A stretch of 7,002 bases of DNA from NCBI GenBank assembly GCA_038203635.1, contig JBBRDT010000116.1, forward strand, positions 1 to 7,002, given 5' to 3'. Source of the DNA: DASRIA01 sp038203635 (GTDB taxonomy: Bacteria; Actinomycetota; Thermoleophilia; Solirubrobacterales; JBBDJG01). Made by a program: the position numbers and the translations under genes. This document shows, one piece after another, positions 1-5,868 of this stretch (positions within the stretch are counted from its first letter, which is position 1; the number at the start of each line of letters is the position of its first letter). The notes below the pieces were generated by a model. The model saw nothing but the letters and a program-made list of their open reading frames with translations. It was not told the origin of the DNA and did not search any database.

Positions 1-41
1 TTCCGAACTTCATTGGCGTGAAGCACGGAGCCTGGGGCGCA

Positions 42-82
42 ACGCGGACGACCCCCGCCCAGCTGGGCGGGGGTCATCGCGT
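42..82. terminator. Large GC-rich hairpin, probable bidirectional terminator or structural repeat
   Basis: Positions 50-75 form a perfect 26-base palindrome (left arm GACCCCCGCCC, centre AGCT). Beyond a C/A mismatch (49/76), an A-T pair (48/77) and a bulged G47, a further 5 bp form (ACGCG 42-46 with CGCGT 78-82). The stem is therefore very stable on either strand. It lies downstream of the leftward CBS gene, where a terminator is expected. No T-run follows on either strand (CAAAAG on the right, TGCGCC on the minus strand), so it is not a classical intrinsic terminator. It could be a U-tract-less terminator of the type proposed for high-GC actinobacteria, or a dispersed palindromic repeat. The structure is seen; the function is inferred. 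Confidence 0.5.
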
Positions 83-83
83 C

Positions 84-119
84 AAAAGACCTATGGATCT
101 CCCGGTGACTGTCGGGAGA
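84..119 (-). terminator. Second, smaller hairpin downstream of the CBS gene
   Basis: TCTCCCG (98-104) and CGGGAGA (113-119) form a perfect 7-bp stem with an 8-base loop. It starts 19 bases past the stop codon of the leftward CBS gene. On the minus strand the stem is followed about 10 bases later by a TTTT run (complement of AAAA at 84-87). That is too distant for a textbook intrinsic terminator but in the right place for a transcript end. Together with the larger hairpin beyond it, this may be a tandem terminator for the oxidase-CBS transcript. Confidence 0.35.
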
Positions 120-137
120 ACATGGAGTTAGTTCAGA

Positions 138-803
138 CTAGTCGGCGCCGCCGCCCTCGGCGTGAAGCGCCGGGCACGGCTCGCGCAGCTCCCAGAGGTG
201 CGCGATCGTCTCCTCGTCGAGGTCCGGGCGGTCCTCGAGCTGGCCCTCCAGCACCTGCACCCATTCCCACTGGCACGGGCACTTGGCGGCGACGAGGTGC
301 TGCTTGGCCGTGCGGCGCAACCCGTAGACGTAACGGTGCGCCTCGTCCAGCACCGGCAGCTCGCCGGTCTCGGCGTTGATCTCGGACACCGGGTCCTCCG
401 GCCCCCGGACCCACGCGGCCATGATCTCCGTCATCGAGAGGATGCCGATCACCTTGTGGTCGCCGAGGACCACCATCAGGTGGCGGATGTGGCCGGCGAG
501 CATGGTGCGGGCGGCGCGCTCCAGCGTCCAGTCGGAGGTCGCCGCGATCACGTCGCGAGTGAGAAAGTCGCCCACGAGCCGCTTGCGCGGGTCGGCCTCG
601 GAGGTCATCGCGCGGCCGAGGTCGCGCTCCGTGATGATGCCGGGGTCACGCGAGTCGACGTCGAGGACCGCCAGGGCCGTGACTCCCCGATCGAGCATGA
701 TCCGGGCCGCCTCTTCGAGCGTCTGGTCGGTCGTGATCGCCACCACACGCTCGTGCAGGGCGTCGGCGACGGTGAGCTCGCGCAGCTCCGCGGGGAGGTT
801 CAT
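138..803 (-). CDS. Two-CBS-domain protein with Cys-containing C-terminal tail
   Basis: 221 aa, no signal peptide or membrane segment, so cytoplasmic. A tandem CBS pair (Bateman module) occupies about residues 12-66 and 80-133. Typical elements are TLEEAARIMLDRGVTALAVLD with GIITERDL in the first repeat, and TLERAARTML with HLMVVLGDHKVIGILSMTEI in the second. Such modules usually bind adenine nucleotides and act as sensors. The last ~88 residues are not part of the CBS fold; they are acidic and carry Cys175, Cys177 (KCPCQW) and Cys210 (EPCPALH), with nearby His169 and His214. I do not recognise this tail; metal or redox sensing is possible but unproven. ATG at 803 leaves the first CBS repeat intact. 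It has no convincing Shine-Dalgarno, so it may be leaderless or read through from the oxidase gene 42 bases upstream. The ligand and partner are unknown. Confidence 0.9.
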   Translation of the reverse strand: MNLPAELRELTVADALHERVVAITTDQTLEEAARIMLDRGVTALAVLDVDSRDPGIITERDLGRAMTSEADPRKRLVGDFLTRDVIAATSDWTLERAARTMLAGHIRHLMVVLGDHKVIGILSMTEIMAAWVRGPEDPVSEINAETGELPVLDEAHRYVYGLRRTAKQHLVAAKCPCQWEWVQVLEGQLEDRPDLDEETIAHLWELREPCPALHAEGGGAD

Positions 804-809
804 GCAGAA

Positions 810-838
810 AATGTGCCTACGTCAAGGGCTGAAGTCAA
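810..838 (-). promoter_or_regulatory. Possible weak promoter in the oxidase-CBS gap, with tandem CTTGAC
   Basis: On the minus strand TTGACT (complement of 833-838) is followed after 17 bases by CACATT (complement of 810-815), a poor -10 matching 3 of 6 consensus positions. Initiation about 7 bases further would fall on the A of the CBS start codon, which would explain the missing Shine-Dalgarno. CTTGAC occurs a second time 13 bases downstream (complement of 821-826). The two copies could be an operator half-site pair or chance. Read-through from the oxidase gene is the simpler alternative. Confidence 0.25.
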
Positions 839-845
839 GCGGACA

Positions 846-2885
846 TCAGGGAACGAAGAGGCCCTGTGCCGCGAAGCGCCTGTTGTCCGCTGACGTGTCG
901 GCGTCGCCGTCGGCGCCCGCGTCGAACACCTTGACCTTGCCGAGCTGCACGACCGCTCGACTGCCTTCGCGAACGCTCCCCGGCAGGAGCGCGTCGAGGG
1001 TCGTGTTGACGGAGCAGCTCCCTCCGGTCGCGGCATCGGACGTGGCGGCGCACTGGACGGGGATCTCGAGGGGGACATCGGCCACCGTCCCCGGCTCCCG
1101 CTGCGAGTTCCCGTTGTAGCGGTCGGTCATGCGCCGCATCACCCTGGCCACCAGCCGGCCGTCGTAGTCGGTCAGCGTGTCGCGACGACGTACATCGGTC
1201 ATGTCGACCGTCACCCTCACGTCGGCCTCGTCGGCAGTCGTGGCGGGGTTGCCGCGGATGACGGCGGTGCGGAAATCTCCGACCGCGACGGCATCCTCCG
1301 GGTCCTCGGTGCCGATCGTCAGCTCCTCGGACTCCTGCACGGGCGGGCCGCACGCATTGAAGGCAAGCGGTCCACCGTGCTTGCGGTTCGGCGATTTACA
1401 CGGGCGGAATGCCGGTACGAGCGAGACCCGCATCGGCGAGGCGCCCTTGGGGCGGACGAGTCCCGTGCGGGGCGGGGCAGGCGCTCGCACGACCTCGAAC
1501 TGACCCATCATGCCGTTGTCCTCGTGCTCGAGCACGTGGCAGTGGAAGACGTAGCGGCCGGTGTGGTCGGAGAACTTCAGCTTTACCTCCACCTGCTGCC
1601 CGCCGCCGATGTACCACGACTCCTTGGTCAGCTCGTCCGGCGTCGGCGGCTGTCCGTTCCGGGTGATCAGATGCTGGTCGACGTTGTGCACGTGGATGGT
1701 GTGATCTGCGCTGCGGCTGTTTCTGAGGATCCAGCGCTCGGTCGTTCCGAGTACCGGCTGGGCGTCCACGCGGTCGTGGTCGAACGGCTTGCCGTTGATC
1801 GTCCACTGGTTGCCGACGCGATCGAAGTCGAAGACGCGGGTGACCACCGGGGTGCCGACGTCCTCTTGGGGGCGCAGCGTCGCGGGCACAGAGCTGGCGT
1901 CGAACGCGTGACTGGTCACCCTGAACTGGGCAAGCTCGGAGAGCGGGCCGGTCGCGAGGTTGTTGCGCAGGACGATCTGCTGGCCCAGTAGGCCGTTGAA
2001 GTCGACGACGATGTCCGCGCGCTCGGCCGGGGAGAGGAAGATCCGCTGCCGTGAGACCGGTGCCGGCAGTAGTCCCGACTCGGTCCCGATCTGGGTCATC
2101 GCCTGACCGTTCGACAACTCCAGCTCGTAGTTGCGGACATTCGACGCGTTCAGGATCCGCAGGCGGTACTTGCGGTCGGCCACGTCGAGATAAGGCTGCG
2201 GCAGTCCGTTGACGAGGGCATGGTCGCCCCTCACGCCGGCGCTCGAGAATGTGTACGACAGCTGGTTGTCGGGGGTGAACGAGCGGTCCGCGATGGCGAG
2301 CGGGACGTCGAACTCGCCGGCCGGCAGGGACTGCGGATCGTCTGGATCGTCGAGGATGTACATGCCAGCCAGCCCCATCCACACGTTGCGCCCCGTGACG
2401 CCGTCCCGGTGGTCGTGGTACCACTGGGTCGCACCGCGCTCGTTGCGACCGTCCTCGAGCCCCGTGTAGTGGTAGGTGCGCGCCTCGCCGGGCCCGACGA
2501 GAAAGTCCATCGGCTGACCGTCGTCCTCGGGACTCGAGTGATTGCCGTGGTTGTGCAACGAAAGGCTGCCCACGGAGGCCGGTAGCCCGTTGAAGAAGTG
2601 AACGTGCGTCGGCGTCCCCGTTGGCCGCCTGATCGTCGGCCCTGGGAAGGTGCCGTTATAGGTCCACATGCGGGTCGGTGTGCCGGCAAAGATCGGCACG
2701 TCCACCTCCTGCGCCGAGATCATGATGTGCGAGCTGGTGAGGGTCTGCGGTATCGGCAAGGGCCGCAGGAAGGGCCCAGGGTGGTTGGCGCTCGCGCTGG
2801 CCGGCACGACGACCAGCGCCGCGAGCGCGCTCAGCAGTAGCACGCGCGCCTGCGCCGACGAGATCCTGGTCCACTCCTTGACCAT
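846..2885 (-). CDS. Secreted CotA-like multicopper oxidase with extra C-terminal domain
   Basis: 679 aa. A Sec-type signal peptide (about 1-33: K/R-containing n-region, hydrophobic core LLLSALAALVVV, ASA cleavage site before Asn34) indicates export; no twin-Arg motif is present. Three cupredoxin domains span about 34-467 with all four copper motifs: HNHG (His111, His113), YHDH (His157, His159), HTIHVH (His395, His398, His400) and HCHVLEHEDNGMM (His448, Cys449, His450, His454, axial Met459). WYHDH and FHCHVLEHED closely resemble Bacillus CotA and bilirubin oxidases, so oxidation of phenolics, bilirubin-like compounds or metal ions with O2 reduced to water is expected; the substrate is not predictable. 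Residues ~486-679 form an additional domain with four Cys (496, 512, 612, 624) and an Asp-rich end. ATG 2885 was chosen because a strong Shine-Dalgarno and a signal peptide fit it; the frame stays open upstream only as an antisense shadow of ftsE. Confidence 0.95.
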   Translation of the reverse strand: MVKEWTRISSAQARVLLLSALAALVVVPASASANHPGPFLRPLPIPQTLTSSHIMISAQEVDVPIFAGTPTRMWTYNGTFPGPTIRRPTGTPTHVHFFNGLPASVGSLSLHNHGNHSSPEDDGQPMDFLVGPGEARTYHYTGLEDGRNERGATQWYHDHRDGVTGRNVWMGLAGMYILDDPDDPQSLPAGEFDVPLAIADRSFTPDNQLSYTFSSAGVRGDHALVNGLPQPYLDVADRKYRLRILNASNVRNYELELSNGQAMTQIGTESGLLPAPVSRQRIFLSPAERADIVVDFNGLLGQQIVLRNNLATGPLSELAQFRVTSHAFDASSVPATLRPQEDVGTPVVTRVFDFDRVGNQWTINGKPFDHDRVDAQPVLGTTERWILRNSRSADHTIHVHNVDQHLITRNGQPPTPDELTKESWYIGGGQQVEVKLKFSDHTGRYVFHCHVLEHEDNGMMGQFEVVRAPAPPRTGLVRPKGASPMRVSLVPAFRPCKSPNRKHGGPLAFNACGPPVQESEELTIGTEDPEDAVAVGDFRTAVIRGNPATTADEADVRVTVDMTDVRRRDTLTDYDGRLVARVMRRMTDRYNGNSQREPGTVADVPLEIPVQCAATSDAATGGSCSVNTTLDALLPGSVREGSRAVVQLGKVKVFDAGADGDADTSADNRRFAAQGLFVP

Positions 2886-2893
2886 TCCTCTCC
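2886..2893 (-). promoter_or_regulatory. Ribosome binding site of the multicopper oxidase
   Basis: The minus strand reads GGAGAGGA immediately before the ATG at 2885, with GGAG four bases upstream of the start. It is the only clear Shine-Dalgarno in the window. It decides the start of the oxidase against in-frame codons further upstream that lie antisense to ftsE. Confidence 0.8.
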
Positions 2894-2931
2894 AGCCTAT
2901 AGCGGCAAGACTCCATCCCGCCGCACCGCCA

Positions 2932-2960
2932 ATTGCAGGCTTTTTGCATCCGCCTGTCAA
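2932..2960 (-). promoter_or_regulatory. Promoter of the multicopper oxidase gene
   Basis: On the minus strand a perfect -35 hexamer TTGACA (complement of 2955-2960) is followed after exactly 17 bases by TGCAAT (complement of 2932-2937), a 4-of-6 match to the -10 consensus. This is a good housekeeping-sigma promoter. Initiation would be near 2925, giving a 5' leader of about 40 bases that includes the Shine-Dalgarno. It overlaps the candidate ftsE promoter on the other strand. Confidence 0.6.
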
Positions 2961-2963
2961 AAT
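2933..2963 (+). promoter_or_regulatory. Candidate ftsE promoter, possibly leaderless
   Basis: TTGCAG (2933-2938) and CAAAAT (2958-2963) are separated by 19 bases; each is a partial match to the -35 and -10 hexamers. The -10-like box ends 9 bases before the ftsE ATG, and no Shine-Dalgarno precedes that ATG, so transcription starting at or next to the ATG is plausible. The long spacer makes this weak evidence. The two boxes fall on the -10 and -35 of the oxidase promoter on the opposite strand. Confidence 0.3.
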
Positions 2964-2972
2964 GCCCTGCTT

Positions 2973-3719
2973 ATGGCGGCTATTGACGAGACACTGGACC
3001 CGCGCGGGGCACTCCTGCAAGGCGCGACGCGCTCGCCTGCGGTGGAGCTCCGCGACGTGACGGTGGTCTATCCCGGCGGTAACGTCGGCCTCGACGGCGC
3101 CTCGGCGACGATCGGGCGCGGGGAGTTCGCGTTCCTCGTGGGGCAGACCGGCTGTGGGAAGTCGACCTTCATCAAGCTGCTCCTGCGCGAGATGGACCCT
3201 TCCCGCGGCAAGGTGCTGATCGCCGGGCGCGACATCGTGGAACTGCCGCGCAAGAAGATCCCGAAGCTGCGCCGCAACATCGGTGTCGTGTTCCAGGACT
3301 ACAAGCTGCTGCCCAACCGCACCATCTACGACAACGTCGCGTACACGCTGAAGGTGATCGGAGCGTCGCGCTCCGAGATCAAGTCCAAGGTGCCGGAGAT
3401 CCTGCGGCTGGTCGGACTCTCGACCAAGCTCAACAGCTACCCCGACGAGCTGTCGGGCGGTGAGCAGCAGCGCGTGTCGCTGGCACGTGCATTCGTCAAC
3501 CACCCACCGCTGCTGCTGGCAGACGAGCCCACCGGCAACCTCGACCCGGAGACCTCCATCGGGATCATGCAGCTGCTGTATCGCATGAACCGCACCGGCA
3601 CGACAGTCATCGTCGCCACCCACGACAACGAGATGGTCGACCGGATGCGCCGCCGGGTGATCGAGCTGCACGAGGGCCGTGTCGTGCGCGACGAGGCTTC
3701 GGGGATGTACGCGGGATGA
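2973..3719 (+). CDS. ftsE: Cell-division ATP-binding protein FtsE
   Basis: 248 aa, soluble ABC ATPase that pairs with FtsX at the cytoplasmic face of the membrane. Visible motifs are Walker A GQTGCGKST (57-65), Q-loop Gln108 in FQDYKLLP, ABC signature LSGGEQQR (160-167), Walker B with LLADEPT (181-187) and switch His217 in ATHDN. FQDYKLLPNRTIYDNVA is characteristic of FtsE. In known systems FtsE-FtsX uses ATP hydrolysis to activate peptidoglycan hydrolases during septation. It is about 20 residues longer than usual (family about 222-229) because of an N-terminal extension before VELRDVTVVYPGG. GTG at 3042 (codon 24) would give a standard-length protein of 225 aa. I kept ATG 2973 because neither start has a Shine-Dalgarno and a promoter-like box suits a leaderless ATG. 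The stop overlaps ftsX by 4 bases. Confidence 0.97.
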   Translation: MAAIDETLDPRGALLQGATRSPAVELRDVTVVYPGGNVGLDGASATIGRGEFAFLVGQTGCGKSTFIKLLLREMDPSRGKVLIAGRDIVELPRKKIPKLRRNIGVVFQDYKLLPNRTIYDNVAYTLKVIGASRSEIKSKVPEILRLVGLSTKLNSYPDELSGGEQQRVSLARAFVNHPPLLLADEPTGNLDPETSIGIMQLLYRMNRTGTTVIVATHDNEMVDRMRRRVIELHEGRVVRDEASGMYAG

Positions 3720-4618
3720 AGCTGTTCTTCTTTCTGCGCGAGGCGCTCCGGGCGCTGCGGCGCAACGCGGCGCCGAGCCTTGCAGCCATCGCCACCGTGC
3801 TGATCACAACCCTCGTGCTGGGCGTCTTCATCCCGGTGGTGCGCGCCGCGACGGCGAAGACCAACGAGGTGCGCAACAAGATCGAGCTCGAGGTCTTCAT
3901 CAACGACGATGCGAGCCGGGCGGAGGTCACCGAGCTGGGCAACATGATCCGCGACATCCGTCACGTGGAGAGCACCGAGTTCGTCAGCAAGGCCCAGGCA
4001 CTGCGGATCCTCAAGCGCAGGCTGGGCGACAAGTCGTCGATCACGGAAGACCTGCCCGGGAACCCGCTGCCCCGCTCGTACCGGATCAAGCTGGACGACC
4101 CGCAGAACGCGGATGTCGTGAAGAGCAGCCTCGCGCCCGTCGGACCCAGCGGCGAGGCCCGGCCGATCAGCCCCGCGATACAGGAGATCAAGAACCGCGA
4201 GGACGACACCGAGAAGATCCTCTCGGCCACCAGCACCATCAAAATTCTGCTCGCTTCGCTCGCAGGTTTGTTGGTACTCGCGTCCGTACTCCTGGTGGCC
4301 AACACCATCAGGCTCTCCATCTTCGCCCGCCGGCGCGAGGTCGAGGTGATGCGCCTCGTGGGGGCGACGAACTGGTTCATCCGCTGGCCATTCGTGATCG
4401 AGGGCCTGCTGGTCGGCTTCCTCGGCGGCGCGGCGGCGGTCGGCCTGCTGTGGATCGTGAAGGTCACGGTGGTCGACGAGTGGTCTGACCGCTTCGCGCT
4501 GATCGCCGCGCCCGACACGATCCGGTTCAGCCTGTTGGTGATCGTGCTGCTGGGCACCGCGACGGCAGTGTCCGCGATCGGGTCCGGCATCACGCTGCGC
4601 CGCTTTCTGCGCGTCTGA
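3716..4618 (+). CDS. ftsX: Cell-division membrane protein FtsX
   Basis: 300 aa, the usual size for actinobacterial FtsX. The topology is typical: a basic N-terminal cytoplasmic segment, TM1 at about 21-43, a large extracytoplasmic domain at about 44-175, then TM2 (~177-198), TM3 (~226-249) and TM4 (~268-290). The conserved FtsX/MacB-type stretch after TM2 is present (ANTIRLSIFARRREVEVMRLVGAT, about 195-218). FtsX carries the signal from the FtsE ATPase to periplasmic or cell-wall hydrolases through its extracytoplasmic loop; in mycobacteria the partner is RipC, in Bacillus CwlO. The partner here is not in the window. The ATG overlaps the ftsE stop (ATGA), so the two are translationally coupled and made together. 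Confidence 0.96.
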   Translation: MKLFFFLREALRALRRNAAPSLAAIATVLITTLVLGVFIPVVRAATAKTNEVRNKIELEVFINDDASRAEVTELGNMIRDIRHVESTEFVSKAQALRILKRRLGDKSSITEDLPGNPLPRSYRIKLDDPQNADVVKSSLAPVGPSGEARPISPAIQEIKNREDDTEKILSATSTIKILLASLAGLLVLASVLLVANTIRLSIFARRREVEVMRLVGATNWFIRWPFVIEGLLVGFLGGAAAVGLLWIVKVTVVDEWSDRFALIAAPDTIRFSLLVIVLLGTATAVSAIGSGITLRRFLRV

Positions 4619-4663
4619 GCCACGGGCTTGACCGGCGGGGGCGCCGCGGCACCGCTCGCTACG

Positions 4664-4705
4664 ATGGGCGGCGTGCAGTCGCTGATGGATTCTCGGCCGC
4701 TGTGA
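4664..4705 (+). CDS. Possible 13-codon leader ORF before the S41 protease
   Basis: ATG at 4664 opens a short frame reading MGGVQSLMDSRPL and stopping with TGA at 4703-4705. That stop overlaps the GTG start of the protease (GTGA), the arrangement expected for translational coupling. No Shine-Dalgarno precedes ATG 4664, and shorter starts exist in the same frame (GTG 4673, ATG 4685). It may be chance, a coupling leader peptide, or the true protease N-terminus displaced by a one-base indel in the assembly. Confidence 0.2.
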   Translation: MGGVQSLMDSRPL

Positions 4706-5868
4706 CGCGAGGCATCACGGCGGTCGTCGCCGTTCTGGCAGCCCTCGCGCTCGGCATGTACCTCGGAGGCCACCCCTCGGACCTCCCCGAGCCCCTGCGC
4801 GACGCGTTCGTCGACGAGAGCACCTCCGTGCAGGCCGAGGCGACGGACGTGATCCAGGACAACTACTACCGCAGCGTCACGGACCTGAGGCTGCGCGACG
4901 CCTCGCTGCGCGGGATGGTCCGCTCGCTCAACAGCCGCTTCTCGTACTACTTCACGCCGCGCGAGAACGCCTTGTTCCGGCAGGCGACCAGCGGCGAGTT
5001 CTCGGGAGTGGGCATGACCGTCGTCGAGCATCCACGGGGTTTGCGCGTCGCGGGGGTGTTCGACGACTCGCCCGCCAAGCGCGAGGGCATCCGGCCGGGT
5101 GACGTGATCACAAAGGTGAACGGGCGCTCGATCGCCGGCCAGTCGACCAACGTCTCGACGGCCAGGATCAAGGGCAAGGAGGGGACCTACGTGCGGCTCA
5201 CGATCAGGCGCGGGAAGCGCACCCGCCAGCTGCGCGTGCGGCGCGAGCGCATCCGCGTGCCGGCCTCGTCCTCGAAGCTGCGCACCATCGGGGGCAAAAA
5301 GCTCGGCGTGATCCAGCTGGCGGGGTTCACCTCCGGGGCGCACGGGGAGCTCGTGCGCGAGATCAAGCGCCGCGAGCGCGGAGGTGCCCAGGGGTTCGTG
5401 CTCGACATGCGGGGCAACGGCGGCGGCCTGTTGGACGAGGCAGTGCTGATATCCAGCGCATTCGTCCCGAACGGGGTGATCGTCACCACGAAGGGCCGAA
5501 AGCGCTCCAAGCGGGTATTGAAGGCGACCGGGGAGGTCGCGACGCGCAAGCCGGTCGTCGTCCTTGTCGACCGCGGGACGGCGAGTGCCTCCGAGATCGT
5601 GACCGCCGCGCTGCACGAGCGCCTCGGAGCGCCCGTCGTGGGCCGGCGCACGTTCGGCAAGGGCGTCTTCGGCCAGATCTTCGAGCTATCCAACGGAGGC
5701 GCGCTCGACCTCGTGGTCGGCAACTACTACACGCCGAGCGGGCGCAATCTGGGCGGCAAGGGCATCAGCCCGGACATCCGAGCCGCGGACGATCCCGACA
5801 CGCGGCCCGACGAGGCGCTGCAGCGGGCGCTGAGCGCTCTCGCCGGCCGGGTCGAGCGCACGGGATGA
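4702..5868 (+). CDS. Membrane-anchored S41 carboxyl-terminal processing protease (Ctp/Prc family)
   Basis: 388 aa. An uncleaved-looking N-terminal membrane segment (about 5-22) places the rest outside the membrane. A linker is followed by a PDZ domain (about 92-170; SGVGMTVVE, SPAKREGIRPGDVITKVNGRSI) and then the S41 core. Catalytic residues are recognisable: nucleophile Ser295 in RGTASASEIV and general base Lys320 in RTFGKGVFGQ, spaced 25 residues apart as in Bacillus CtpB and the plant D1 protease. VLDMRGNGGGLLDEAV is the conserved S41 strand-turn. Such proteases cleave C-terminal regions of exported proteins; linkage to ftsEX parallels B. subtilis ctpB, so an envelope or division substrate is plausible. 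GTG 4702 lies close before the membrane segment but lacks a Shine-Dalgarno; translation may be coupled to a short upstream frame. The stop overlaps the exoribonuclease ATG by 4 bases. Confidence 0.93.
   Translation: MTRGITAVVAVLAALALGMYLGGHPSDLPEPLRDAFVDESTSVQAEATDVIQDNYYRSVTDLRLRDASLRGMVRSLNSRFSYYFTPRENALFRQATSGEFSGVGMTVVEHPRGLRVAGVFDDSPAKREGIRPGDVITKVNGRSIAGQSTNVSTARIKGKEGTYVRLTIRRGKRTRQLRVRRERIRVPASSSKLRTIGGKKLGVIQLAGFTSGAHGELVREIKRRERGGAQGFVLDMRGNGGGLLDEAVLISSAFVPNGVIVTTKGRKRSKRVLKATGEVATRKPVVVLVDRGTASASEIVTAALHERLGAPVVGRRTFGKGVFGQIFELSNGGALDLVVGNYYTPSGRNLGGKGISPDIRAADDPDTRPDEALQRALSALAGRVERTG

Noticed and set aside
3..131. Plus-strand open frame entering from the left edge and ending in TAG at 129-131, possibly the tail of a gene converging on the CBS gene.
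   Set aside because: It runs straight through the large palindrome and the second hairpin, matches nothing I recognise, and is too short to judge without upstream sequence.
1..137. A tRNA or tmRNA gene in the gene-free left end, given its hairpins.
   Set aside because: No cloverleaf, T-arm GGTTCGA-type box or CCA end can be drawn, and the palindrome is too long and perfect for a tRNA arm.
162..1119. Plus-strand open frames (243 and 247 codons) opposite the CBS gene and oxidase tail.
   Set aside because: They are antisense to a clear CBS pair and to the oxidase C-terminal domain, and have no family resemblance.
2886..3671. The oxidase frame stays open on the minus strand far upstream, through the whole of ftsE, suggesting a 941-aa protein.
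   Set aside because: The added 262 residues are antisense to ftsE and rich in His, Arg, Asp and Val as such shadows are; a signal peptide, a strong Shine-Dalgarno and a promoter all support the start at 2885.
4619..4659. A terminator between ftsX and the protease, from the GC-rich GCCGCGGC palindrome at 4643-4650.
   Set aside because: The self-complementary core has only 8 bases with no loop and no T-run, so it does not support a terminator.
3961..5616. Long minus-strand open frame (551 codons) opposite ftsX and the protease.
   Set aside because: It lies antisense to two well-identified genes, has no recognisable domain, and open antisense frames are common in GC-rich DNA.
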